Origin: Mycoplasma tauri
Lineage (GTDB): Bacteria; Bacillota_I; Bacilli_A; Mycoplasmatales; Metamycoplasmataceae
Direction of reading: 5' to 3'
Assembly: GCF_016925555.1 (NCBI RefSeq)
Contig: NZ_CP070479.1
Coordinates: 186,001-250,000, forward strand
DNA: 64,000 nt
Under the pieces are notes generated by a model. It saw nothing but the letters and a program-made list of their open reading frames with translations. It was not told where the DNA came from and did not search any database. The translations under genes and the position numbers were made by a program. Positions 22,869 through 34,302 of the stretch are shown piece by piece (within the stretch, counting starts at the first letter, position 1; each line of letters starts with the position of its first letter).

Positions 22869-22924
22869 GTTTGTGTGGTTGTTTTTTATATTCTAACTAG
22901 CATTTAATAATATTTTATTGTTTA

Positions 22925-23884
22925 TTATCCTAAATTAATTGTTTGAGTAAACACTTTTTTATCAAATACTGTTTTCCCTTTCTCATCTTGTCCATCAAGT
23001 GCTAGAACTCATTTAAATGTGTAGTTTATGTTGTCTTCTGTTTCAACTTTAATTCCTTGTTGTCTATTTTTGAAATTATTAAAACCTATGTTTACTTTAT
23101 TTTTCCCACCATGAGTATTTGTTTTAGAAAAGGCAGTTTTTAAACCAGAAATTTTGTCTTTACTCTTTGTGCCAATTGCTAATTGACCATCATTTATGTA
23201 TATAGATCCTTGTTTACTTTTAATGCGATCATCAAGCTGTTGCTTTATTTTATTTTTATCTGCACCAGATTCAAGAATAATTAGATTTTGATTTTGTGAA
23301 TATTCAAATAATTCAGGAGCTTTATATTTTTTTTCGTTTGTTTCAGATGACTCTGTTGATTTAGGAGGTTCTGGTGTATTTTCTGTTGAAGTTATAACAT
23401 TAGATGGTTTGTCATTTGGAATTTTGGCAGGCCCTTCAATTTTTTCCTCTGCTTTATTTGGGTTGCTTTCGGATTTTGGATCATCTGTCGGTTTATCTTT
23501 TGTTGGTTCACTATCATTTGTATCTTTTTTGGGAGTAACATTTGACCCTGTTGCACTATTAGTTGATTCTGAATTAGACGATTCAGGATAATTTGCAGAA
23601 CTATCAGACTTTGGGTTTAATGGAGCATCTTTTGATGTAGTTGTTGATTTAGATTGTTCTTGATCAGAGGTGTCTTGTTTTTTGGTATCAATATCATTAA
23701 TTCCATCTTTTGTATTACTGTTTGTATTATTTGATGGAGAATTTGTTATTTCATTAGAATTATCTTTCATATTTTCTTTTAGCTCAGCAGGAGCATTTTT
23801 CTTATTATCACATGATAAAGAAATTAATGGTGCAACGATAGTTGTTGGAGTTACTAACAAGAATAATTTATTGATTTTTTTCAT
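22925..23884 (-). CDS. Surface lipoprotein with long Ser/Thr/Asn/Pro linker
   Basis: 319 aa. The signal peptide ends in LISLSC. Residues about 30-190 are low-complexity (SNSESTNSATGSN, KDKPTDDPKSESNPNK). The C-terminal 130 residues (YKAPELFEYSQNQNLI ... VFTQTINLG) are a single copy of the module found twice in the lipoprotein at 20272. The two genes converge and look like family members. In-frame TGA at 23006 gives Trp in KWVLAL, matching the Trp in the paralogue (SWVLIL). Function unknown. Confidence 0.83.
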
Positions 23885-24026
23885 ATTGTCCTTTTATAAA
23901 TATATATTTTGATTTTTATATTGATTTAATAACTTTAAAGCAAGAAATGTGTAATTTATATTATATAAGTAACTACATTTTTTATTAGTATCTTAGCTTA
24001 GCGAGTTAAGCTGTTATTTTAAATAT

Positions 24027-25745
<1,719 letters not shown>

Positions 25746-25799
25746 TTTATACACTTTCTTTTTTTGCAGAATACACTTTTTTATAGATGTATTGGAAAA

Positions 25800-27098
25800 T
25801 TATTTTTTTAAAAATTTTGTAATAATTTCATCTTTATTATCCATTAGAAGAGAGAATTTATAAATTCATTTTTCATTTGTTAAAAGGTTTTTGATTATAA
25901 AGCAATTATCACCTTCTTTTTCATCATCACAGACTAAAAAAGTAGAATTATATTTTTTTGCTTTTTCAAAAAGTTTTTTAGATTTAAATGGTGTTGGAAT
26001 AAATTCTATATTTGGAATATAGTTTCTTAGTAAAATACATAATGAAAATAGTTTATCTAAATTATTTATGTTGCTTGCTCCAATAAGAACATCAATTTTA
26101 TTATTTATATCTTTAAATAAATGATTTTTATCATCTAGCATTAAATCTATTAATCTATCAACTCCCATGCCTCATCCTGAAGCATATAAGTCAGGTCCAT
26201 TTAAATCTTTTACTAAATTAGAGTATCTTCCGCCTCCTATAACAGTTGATTGACTACCAGCATTTTGGCTTAATGAAACAAATTCATAAACTACTTCATC
26301 ATAGTAATCTAGTCCTCTAACTAAAGAGCTATCTTTTTGATATTTTATTGCGTTTTTATCTAAAATATAAAGCAATTTGTCAAAATATTCTTTACTTTTT
26401 TCAGATAAGAAACTATCAATTTTAGGTGCATTTTTAACAAAATCTTTCTGTGAATCAATTTTGTCATCAAGTATTCTTAAAACATTATTATTTAGACGTT
26501 CTTGGCTAGTCTCAGTCAATTCATTTTTGTAATCTTGCAAATATTTTTTTAGATTATCTTGATATAAAATTCGAGAATTTAAATCACCTATTGAATTTAT
26601 TTTTAAAACAAAATCAATGTTTAGTGATTTTAGAATATTTCATGCCATAATAATTAGTTCTGCATCTTGATAAGGATTAAGATCTTGATCTTTAGGCATA
26701 ATAGTTTCTACACCAGCTTGATAAAATTGTCTTAATCTACCTTTTTGTGGTTGTTCATATCTGAACATCGGGCCAAAATATGCAAATTTTGTTGACTTAA
26801 TTTCATCATTAGGCACATATCATTTGTTTTCTATTAGTGCCCTTATAAAACCAGCAGTCCCTTCAGGTCTCAAAGCAATATCTCTTTTTCCCTTATCTTT
26901 AAATTCATACATTTCTTTTTTAACGATATCACTTTCAGAAACACTTCTACGATATAGTTCAACAGGTTCCATAATTGGAGTTTCAATAATATTGAAACAA
27001 AAGTTCTTGATTTGCTTATAAAATTGTTTTTTTATAACTTCTTTGCAATTTGCTAATGATGGTGAATAGTCTTTTGTTCCTTTTATCTTACTTACCAT
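25800..27098 (-). CDS. hisS: Histidyl-tRNA synthetase
   Basis: 432 aa. [11 protein letters not shown] at the N-terminus, class II motif 2 [22 protein letters not shown], histidine-specific [16 protein letters not shown], and the GGGRYSNLV loop. ATG 27098 is chosen because GAAGGA lies at good spacing; the upstream in-frame ATG (27128) lacks it. Conserved Trp codons are TGA. A TATAAT at 27177-27182 (minus) is the likely promoter. Confidence 0.97.
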
Positions 27099-27176
27099 GA
27101 ATATTCCTTCTTTTAATAATAATTTCATTAATATTTTACAAAATAATAGAAATTAACTTATATTTATATTTTGAAT

Positions 27177-27182
27177 ATTATA
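27177..27182 (-). promoter_or_regulatory. -10 element of the hisS-aspS unit
   Basis: TATAAT on the minus strand, about 80 nt upstream of hisS. Confidence 0.4.
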
Positions 27183-27211
27183 TGGTTGAAGTTATTGTAA
27201 AAATTTTTATA

Positions 27212-27217
27212 TATAAT
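27212..27217 (+). promoter_or_regulatory. -10 element of the ezrA-thiI unit
   Basis: TATAAT 11 nt before ATG 27229 with no Shine-Dalgarno, leaving a leader of about 5 nt at most. Confidence 0.5.
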
Positions 27218-27228
27218 TAAAATTAATT

Positions 27229-28860
27229 ATGAGTAATTTATCACCTGAATCAAGAACAGCACTTATTGTTTTAATTGTCATTTTGTGCTTAGTTATATTT
27301 TTTGTAATATTTTTCCTATTTGTCTATTTTAAAAACAAAAAAATAAAAAATATATCAAGAAAAATTAATAAAATGAATGAAAATATTGGCTTTGCAATGA
27401 ACAATATTTCAACAACAATATCACGATTTAGAGCAGTTTCTAAAACGCGTCATGATTACAAAAGCAATCTCGAAGAGTTAATAAAAATAGATAACAAAAT
27501 AAAAAAGATATACAATGTTATTTCACCGCTTTATAATGACTTAAATTTACTTATTCATAAATTTAAACTTTTTAGAACCATAGATTTGTACAAAAAATAT
27601 TTATATCATTATGAGTTGTATAAAAAGGAAATAGAAAAATTTAATCTTATTTCAAATAATTTAAATAAACATTGAAACATTATTGATAAACTTAGTGCAG
27701 ATTCTACAAGAGTTTTGATAGCACTTGAAGCTTACATTAATAAGAAAAAAAATGATATACCAATTAGCTATAATAGCTTGTTTAATGATTTAAATATTTT
27801 AAAACAACAAACATTTAAATTTGAAGAAAAGAAATTGGTAAATGATTTAGCAGACGTTTCATCTGAAATAAACCAACATGAAAAAAGAATCAATCTTTTT
27901 GCTAGAAAAGTTGACCATATAGTTCGAATTGAAAATGCTACTTTTAAAATGTTGCCAACTCTTCTTCAAAATTTATTAGAGGAATCAAGAGATAAAGAAA
28001 AAGCTCAGAAAATGCTTGATAAGTTAAAGAAAATACAGCAAGAATATCTTCATACTACTTATCAAAAATTATTGGATGAAGTTAAACATCTTTATAAGGA
28101 TTATTTATATATGGATAATTTTAATAAAGCGGTTAATGAATTTAATGACTATTTAAAAAATCAGTTTGATAATTTTGAATATCACTTTAATATAATTAAT
28201 AAACAAATTGATTTAACATTTATGATTTTTGATGATAATCATTTTACTAATAATTCTATAAAACAGAACTTCTTGAATAATTATAATGCATTTAAATCTT
28301 TAATTAATGATTTTAATACATTTAAAAATAAAATTAAAAATAATGACGAAATAAGCTTTTTTGAATTTCAAATTTTTTTAGAGCATTATAGAAATATAAT
28401 TATGTTCTTTAATGATTTAATTTACAAATTGAATTTTAATGATACTTGCAAAAATTACAATCAGTTTTACATTGAAGCATTACAATCATGAACGTATAAA
28501 ATATTGAATTTAAGGGGATATTTTGAAAAATCATCATTAAATGATAGTCGCTTTAAGGAAATTTTAGTATTGAAAAATGAGATTAGTTCTCAATATGAAG
28601 AATCAAAACAAATTGATATAAAATCAGAAAATTATGTTAAATGAAACAATTTAATATTAGAGCTTTATGAAGAATTTTACAAGCAGTATAGCTATAAAAA
28701 AATGGTTGAAATTTTAATGCTTAAAATTGCTCCAAAAAGATCGATTAATAATAGTGAATTTAACGAAATTATGTTGTATATTAACAGGAATATTATTTCT
28801 GGAAAATATAAAGAAGCTTTTGAAATGCTTGTAGCATATATTAAGGGGAAAAAGTATTAA
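27229..28860 (+). CDS. ezrA: EzrA-like membrane-anchored coiled-coil protein (cell division regulator)
   Basis: 543 aa. One N-terminal membrane segment (about 12-35, LIVLIVILCLVIFFVIFFLF), a short basic stretch (KNKKIKNISRKINK), then helical, Lys/Glu/Asn-rich spectrin-like repeats to the end, with no recognisable catalytic motif. This is the topology and length of EzrA, which in Firmicutes binds FtsZ and controls ring assembly. It is followed by thiI with a 1-nt overlap (TAATG), and ezrA also lies close to thiI in Bacillus, which supports the call. In-frame TGA codons encode Trp. Sequence alone would not exclude another coiled-coil protein. Confidence 0.72.
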
Positions 28861-29993
28861 TGTATAGCAAAATTTTAATTAGATATGGTGAATTGACTCT
28901 TAAAGGTAAAAATAGAGAACAATTTACAAAACAATTAGCTCGTAATGTTAAAAATATAACGGGTGAAATTCCAATTGTCGAATTTGATAGAATGTATTTA
29001 AGTTATTCAGAAGAAAATATAAAAAGCTTAAATTATGTTTTTGGTATCACTAGTTTTAGCCCTGTTATAGAATGTGAAAATGACATTGATAAAATTTCTC
29101 AATTAGCCTATGAAATAGTTGATAAATGCGCAAAAACATTTAAAGTTTCAGCACGAAGAAATAACAAAGGCTTTAAATATAAGAGTTCTGAAATAAATAA
29201 CAATGTTGGATCATTTATTTTAAAAAATATTCCAAGTATAACAGTTGATGTTCACAATCCAGAAGTTAATGTTAATATTGAAGTTAGAAAGAATTCAACT
29301 TATATTTTTACTCAAAATTATAAAGCTCTTGGTGGTTTACCAGTTGGCGTCAGTGGCGAAGTACTACATCTAATGTCAGGGGGACTAGATAGTCCAATTG
29401 CAGCTTTTCAATTAATGAAAAGAGGCTTAAAGGTGAAATTTTTATCGTTTGTTTCTCCACCACAAACAGATGAAAAAACTATTGAAAAAATGCATAAAAT
29501 AATACAGATTCTAAGTAAATATCAAGGAAAGACAGAATTTTACCTTGCCAATTATTCAGAATTAATGAACTACATTTCTTTTACATCTGATGAATCATAT
29601 AGAATAAATTTAATGCGTAGAAGTTTTTATAGAATAGCTTCTGAAGTTGCTAAGAAAATTAACATTTTAGCACTTTCGAATGGTGAAAATTTAGGTCAAG
29701 TTGCTAGTCAAACGCTTGAAAGTTTAAGTACAATTGCAAATGCAACCAATTTGTTAATTTTTAGACCATTGCTAACTAATGACAAGATTGAAACAATAGA
29801 AATTGCTAAGAAAATTGGAACATATGATTTATGCATAGAAAAAACAAAAGAAACTTGTGAACTTTTTGCTCCACAATGGCCAGTTACAAAACCTAGGTTA
29901 GAGAAATCAATAGAACTTGAAAAAGAACTAAATAAGCTCCCAGAATTAGAAAAGGAGCTTATTGAAAATAGAATTAAAAAAATTATTGTTTAA
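28860..29993 (+). CDS. thiI: tRNA 4-thiouridine synthase ThiI (no rhodanese domain)
   Basis: Adds sulfur to U8 of tRNA. 377 aa: N-terminal ferredoxin-like region and THUMP domain (FGITSFSPV, FKVSARRNNKGFKY), then PP-loop ATP pyrophosphatase LMSGGLDSPIAAF at about 172-184. It ends without a rhodanese domain, as in Gram-positive ThiI proteins. Sulfur would then have to come directly from a cysteine desulfurase, which is not in this window. The start overlaps the EzrA-like gene stop. Confidence 0.95.
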   Translation: MYSKILIRYGELTLKGKNREQFTKQLARNVKNITGEIPIVEFDRMYLSYSEENIKSLNYVFGITSFSPVIECENDIDKISQLAYEIVDKCAKTFKVSARRNNKGFKYKSSEINNNVGSFILKNIPSITVDVHNPEVNVNIEVRKNSTYIFTQNYKALGGLPVGVSGEVLHLMSGGLDSPIAAFQLMKRGLKVKFLSFVSPPQTDEKTIEKMHKIIQILSKYQGKTEFYLANYSELMNYISFTSDESYRINLMRRSFYRIASEVAKKINILALSNGENLGQVASQTLESLSTIANATNLLIFRPLLTNDKIETIEIAKKIGTYDLCIEKTKETCELFAPQWPVTKPRLEKSIELEKELNKLPELEKELIENRIKKIIV

Positions 29994-30255
29994 TAATTAG
30001 CGCAAGAAAAACAGCAATACCAACGATTATTAAAATGAACAGTATCAAAAAAATGAATGTAGCAATAGCCATTCTTTTTTTATTTTCTTTATATTTATTT
30101 CTAATATCAGCATCTAGATTTTCAATAGCATCATTCAACAGCTCTTTTCTGTCATTTATGTTTATTGAATTTAAATCTAAATCAGAAAGTATTTTAACCT
30201 TTTCAATATCTCTAAAGGATGTTGAAACTGTTTCTTCTTGTTTTTTGTCATTCAT
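29983..30255 (-). CDS. Small tail-anchored membrane protein of unknown function
   Basis: 90 aa: hydrophilic, acidic N-terminus (DIEKVKILSDLDLN ... ENLDADIRNKYKENKKR) and one strong C-terminal membrane segment (about 62-88), so the body faces the cytoplasm. It overlaps the thiI end by 11 nt in convergent orientation. No clear Shine-Dalgarno. I do not recognise a family. The opposite-strand frame in this region has the hydrophobic part at its start but looks like a shadow. Confidence 0.55.
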   Translation of the reverse strand: MNDKKQEETVSTSFRDIEKVKILSDLDLNSININDRKELLNDAIENLDADIRNKYKENKKRMAIATFIFLILFILIIVGIAVFLALIIKQ

Positions 30256-30283
30256 ATTTTCAATTTTACTTTTTTATTTATTC

Positions 30284-30315
30284 AAAAAAAGCAAATAAGT
30301 TAGAAACTTACTTGC
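30284..30315 (-). terminator. tmRNA terminator
   Basis: 11-bp stem GCAAGTAAGTT / AACTTATTTGC (one G-U pair) with a short loop, then T7 on the minus strand. Confidence 0.9.
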
Positions 30316-30339
30316 CTTTTATTTTGCTTTAAAAGCATA

Positions 30340-30739
30340 TGGTGGAGATGTCGGGAGTTGAACCCGAGTCCACACATCAAGAATACACAATAACTTTTTA
30401 TAGTTTAGTTTATTTTTAAATTAAGTGATAAAAACAATAAAACAAACAAAAAATATTTATATCACTAGGTCAGAAATTTCATTCTGCTTTTAGACCTATA
30501 AAACAGAACTATTCCATAAAACCAACTTAGTTAAATTGGAAACTTTAACGAAGCCACTTGCAGCTTTTAACTAAGCGAATGCAAGATTTCTATTAGCATT
30601 TGCAATTGCGAATGCTGGAAGTTCTACATGAACTTCTTCTGACTTTTCTTCGTTTGCACGTATTAAGCCTAGGTGCCTTAAGGTTTGCAGACCACTAATT
30701 ATTATGTCACCCAATGCATGTCGAAGCCATTACACCCCC
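30340..30739 (-). ncRNA. ssrA: Transfer-messenger RNA (tmRNA)
   Basis: About 400 nt. The 5' end GGGGGTGTAATGGCTTCGAC pairs with the 3' end GTTCAACTCCCGACATCTCC-ACCA as the acceptor arm, and the T arm GGGTTCAACTCCC and encoded CCA are seen. Releases stalled ribosomes and tags the nascent protein. The tag frame (30571-30657, GCA resume codon, TAG stop) encodes Ala-Asn-Glu-Glu-Lys-Ser and ends Asn-Leu-Ala-Phe-Ala, about 28 residues. That is long compared with E. coli but similar to mycoplasma tags. An AT-rich TATAAT-like promoter lies just above 30740. Confidence 0.97.
30571..30657 (-). other. tmRNA tag-peptide reading frame
   Basis: 28 codons from the resume GCA to TAG: begins ANEEKSEEVHVE, ends NRNLAFA. 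The C-terminal AFA is a plausible degron for Lon, since mycoplasmas lack ClpXP (known, not shown here). Confidence 0.85.
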
Positions 30740-30860
30740 ATGCAATATAATTATATATTATAAATATGTAAAATAAATTTCATATTTTTCTATTATTTAA
30801 TAATTCAATGTATTATCTAAAAGTTCTTATTTATAAATATTTTAGTAAATTTAAGATATA

Positions 30861-30912
30861 AAAAAACAATCATGTGTAAAGCTATGTTAAATAGCCATAA
30901 GACGTGATTGTT
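30861..30912 (-). terminator. Terminator of the ABC/aromatic-motif operon
   Basis: On the minus strand AACAATCACGT pairs with ACATGATTGTT across a long loop and is followed by a T run. Confidence 0.75.
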
Positions 30913-31828
30913 ATTTATTTGTATTTGCATCTACATCAACAATAGTAAATCTTAAAGGCTCACCACCAAAGTCGTCATCAAAAAGAATTTTTATAGCACT
31001 TTTGCCAGGAATTTTTTCATATATTTGATGCACTTGAACATATTTTAATAAGCTAAAATTTTTTAATTCATCTTGATTATTAAATATAGATGGATAAATA
31101 AATGAATAACTGTATATAGACACTTTAGGATTGGATGTAATAATTTTATTATTAGAGTCTAGCTCTTTAGATATTGTTATTTGTAAAATAATGCCTTCTT
31201 TAGTTAATAAATAAACAGTATATTCTTTTTTATAATCTTCACTGTTTTCATTTGATTGAATAACATATTGTAAAACTTCATTTGTTTGTGGTTTATTAAA
31301 AGGTCCAAGTTCCAAACTATTTTTTTGAACATCTAAACTAAGAGTTTCCAATGGTGCACTAAACTGGTTAAATGAATTATAGAAAGCAAATGTAAATTTA
31401 TTTAAATTAAAAAAGAATCATAGTCAATTTTTTGTAAATAACTTCGATAATTCAACTCTAAATTCAGAAATAGGAATAACTTTTTTATCTCCCCTGTCAT
31501 CAGAAAGGTTTGTTGAAGTAACATTATTTGCATACATTAAATATTCTTTGATTGTTTTCAAATAATCATCACTTATATTCATTTGATTTTTAATATATTC
31601 AGCTTTTTCTTCTTTGTTATTGTCAAAAACTAAGTTTAAAAGAGCATCTATATATTCATATTTTAAGAATGAATTTCATTCATCATATTTTTTATCTCTT
31701 TTTGTATCTTCTATAGTTTTTACATCATTTATTTTTTTATTGTTTGTTTGACAAGAAGTTAGAACAACAGTTGTTAAAAATGGAAAAAATATTGGAGTAG
31801 ATAAAATAAACTTTCTAATTGGTTTCAT
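30911..31828 (-). CDS. Aromatic-motif lipoprotein 1 (operon end)
   Basis: 305 aa lipoprotein, signal peptide ending VVLTSC. At residues about 133-146 it has the motif KNWLWFFFNLNKF, closely related to KNWLFVLKNITQF and NDWYWTLNNITKL at nearly the same position in the two genes before it. NCBI uses a family name 'aromatic motif membrane protein' for such mycoplasma proteins; I apply it from memory. The C-terminal 100 aa look beta-rich. AAAGGA precedes the ATG, which overlaps the preceding gene by 14 nt. Function unknown; the operon suggests it works with the ABC transporter at the cell surface. Confidence 0.8.
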
Positions 31829-32648
31829 TTTTTTCCTTTACTAAAAGTACACCTAATGAAGGGTAGCCAAAATTCGTTATAATGTCTTTTTCAAAAACAT
31901 CATAACCAGCTTGTTGTTCATGAATTATTCCATTATGCACTGCACTAGAAATTAACCTTATTGAAATTTTGTTGCTTCTAGCTTTTGTAAAGTGAATTAT
32001 TTTATCAAATGTAAGTTGACTTACTCCATTATTTCGGCTAATTAGAATTCTTATAACCATTTTGCCTTTTTTAAGATAAAAGACGTCTTGGTTTGACTCA
32101 CGAGATTCTTCGCCTTCATATAGTTCATCAAAATAATTATCTAAAAATATTTGTTTTCTTGGATGTTCCATTCACTTTATTTTTTCAATAAATTCATCAC
32201 TATGTTTGGTTTTTTCTTTTGGTTCAAAAGATCAATAGTCAATATGTCTTCATTCAAATTGAGTAATGTTTTTTAAAACAAACAATCAATTTTTTGAGTA
32301 AAAAATATTTAAATTCTCTAAGTTTTCGCTTTTTCCACCAGAGCTAATATACATTTCAGTTAATTGATAAAATTCATTGAATAAAGCTTCTTCATTTTTT
32401 TGTGAATTTAAGAAGTTAACTTTAGAAGCTTCATCTAATTTGAATTGCTTTTCCAATATATTGTTTATAAGTTTGTCAGTTATAACTTGTTTTTTGTTGA
32501 CCGAATAAGGTACAAATTCAAATCCTTTGGGCATAGGCGCTTTAATAAGATTTTTTTCAGTTCTAATGCATGAGGCCATTGAAAAAGTCAATGGAAGAAT
32601 AGGGATAATAAGAGAAGAACTAATAATGATTTTATTTCTTTTACTCAT
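31815..32648 (-). CDS. Aromatic-motif lipoprotein 2
   Basis: 277 aa. The signal peptide ends FSMASC. The motif KNWLFVLKNITQFEWRHIDYW lies at about residues 119-140. The rest includes GYPSLGVLLVKEKN at the end. Two in-frame TGA codons (Trp) are needed. It overlaps the gene before it by 8 nt and the gene after it by 14 nt, consistent with a single mRNA. Confidence 0.8.
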
Positions 32649-33618
32649 TTATAAATCTCATACTAAATCTAAATACTTTTAACTTGTCTTTATTAATTTC
32701 ATTTAATGTATCGACAAAGTATCCATTGTATTTATAAAGAGCTTGAAATTCCATGTATTTTTCGTCAACATAGTCTTTAAAAAAGTCTTTTTCATCAAAT
32801 TCTTCTCCATCTAATTCAGCCCATTCTTTTGCTTCATTATATTCTCTTTCGATTGTCTTTTTGCGTTTAGAATGTATTGAGTTTTCAAATTCAATCAATT
32901 TATTTTCAATATTATCTAGATTACTAAAAATTAATAAATCAGGTAAAATTTGAAACTTTACTTCATTATTTTTTTTGTATTTTCATATTTTGATTGCTTT
33001 ATTATTGTCAAAAAACAAGTATCAATTTTCTTTTTCTGTATAACTATTGTATTTTTTTAATTGTTCAATTTCATTAAAAGGTATTTTAATAAGTTTTGTG
33101 GGAAGTGGATTTTTGATTTGCATAAGTAATGAGCCAAAATTTTCTCTAGCTGTGTCAAATCATTTTTTCTCATTGTCAAATGTTGTATATCTGTCTCCAT
33201 AAGGATTGAAGTTATATATCAATTTAGTTATATTATTTAATGTTCAATATCAATCATTAGATAATGTTTCTCTAATTACATTTTTTGATGTTTTTGCTAA
33301 TTCACTAGTTTCACCTTTATCATGTACACTTTTTTGAATGAATATAGGATCATACACAAAAGCAAATTTTAGTTCTTCAATTTTCGCATGCGAAATATTT
33401 TCTTGTATTGATACATAAATATTTTTCTTATTATTTTCATTTTCTGTAAAGATATCTAACATGTTGTTAATATATTGATTTTTATATAATTTTTCTCCAG
33501 ATTTTTTTGTATTCTCTACAATGACATTATTGTTTTTCTTATTACTAATATGTAAGCTTGAAAAGATAGATAATGGTAATAAAATAGTTGCTAAGCTACC
33601 TAGAAATCACTTTATCAT
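32641..33618 (-). CDS. Aromatic-motif membrane protein 3 (no lipobox)
   Basis: 325 aa. N-terminal hydrophobic segment (WFLGSLATILLPLSIFSSL) without the Cys of a lipobox, so it is probably membrane-anchored or secreted. The motif NDWYWTLNNITKL lies at about residues 122-135. Later parts are highly charged (EYNEAKEWAELDGEEFDEKD). GGAGGA is at 8 nt from ATG 33618. It overlaps the ABC ATPase gene by 23 nt. Confidence 0.75.
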
Positions 33619-34300
33619 AGAATAAATCCTCCAAAGGTTTGTTTTTTACTCCAGAGTAAAGAATATTTCCATCATGAATTAGTGTCACTGAATTAACATA
33701 TTTGTCGATTTCTGCTAAAACATGTGAAGAAATTAATATAGTAATTTTTTCTTCCTTATTAACTTTTTGTAATAAAGTAAATAATTCATACCTTGACGAT
33801 GGATCAAGATTGGCTGCAGGTTCATCTAAAATTAACAATTTTGGTCCATGTAAAAGAGCTTGAATAAGTAAAATCTTTTTCTTTTGCCCTGATGAAAAAT
33901 TATATGGCTTGTCTTTGATTAAATTTTCAATGTTGAACAATTTTAAATATTTTTCTATTCTATTTTTTGCTTCTTTTTTTGGAATAGACGATAAAAAAGA
34001 TAAGTTGTATAAATAATCAAAAGTTGTCAGTTCTTTTGGAAATATGGCAGCTTCTGGTACATATCCTATAATTGATCTAGATTCAGCTTTTTTAATATTT
34101 ATATCATTTATTAATATATTGCCTTCATAGTTTGCATATGCACCAATGATAGTTTTAATAGTAGTGGTCTTACCAGCTCCATTTTCACCTATAAAAGCAT
34201 GAAAATCACCTTCATTAACATTAAAACTAATTCCTTTTATCCCGCGTTCTGTTTTATCAAACATTTTTTTAAGGTTAATTATTTGTAATATTTTTTTCAT
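33596..34300 (-). CDS. ABC transporter ATP-binding protein
   Basis: 234 aa nucleotide-binding domain. Walker A GENGAGKTT, signature NFSSGQKKK (a variant of LSGGQ), Walker B KLLILDEPAANLD, and H-loop SSH. The type is the single-domain ATPase of ABC-2 exporters. It lies right after the permease gene (2 nt between stop and start) and before the aromatic-motif proteins, so the five genes form one operon. The substrate is unknown. Confidence 0.92.
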   Translation of the reverse strand: MKKILQIINLKKMFDKTERGIKGISFNVNEGDFHAFIGENGAGKTTTIKTIIGAYANYEGNILINDINIKKAESRSIIGYVPEAAIFPKELTTFDYLYNLSFLSSIPKKEAKNRIEKYLKLFNIENLIKDKPYNFSSGQKKKILLIQALLHGPKLLILDEPAANLDPSSRYELFTLLQKVNKEEKITILISSHVLAEIDKYVNSVTLIHDGNILYSGVKNKPLEDLFYDKVISR

Positions 34301-34302
34301 AA

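Noticed and set aside
23409-23912. Plus-strand frames opposite the Ser/Thr-rich lipoprotein
   Set aside because: Low-complexity antisense; no start signal.
23990-24020. Inverted repeat AGCTTA/TAAGCT behind aspS as terminator
   Set aside because: No proper T run on the minus strand; too weak to list.
30035-30298. Plus-strand frame with hydrophobic N-terminus opposite the small tail-anchored gene
   Set aside because: No Shine-Dalgarno and it runs into the tmRNA terminator; the minus-strand frame has a more protein-like composition. Kept only as a low-probability alternative.
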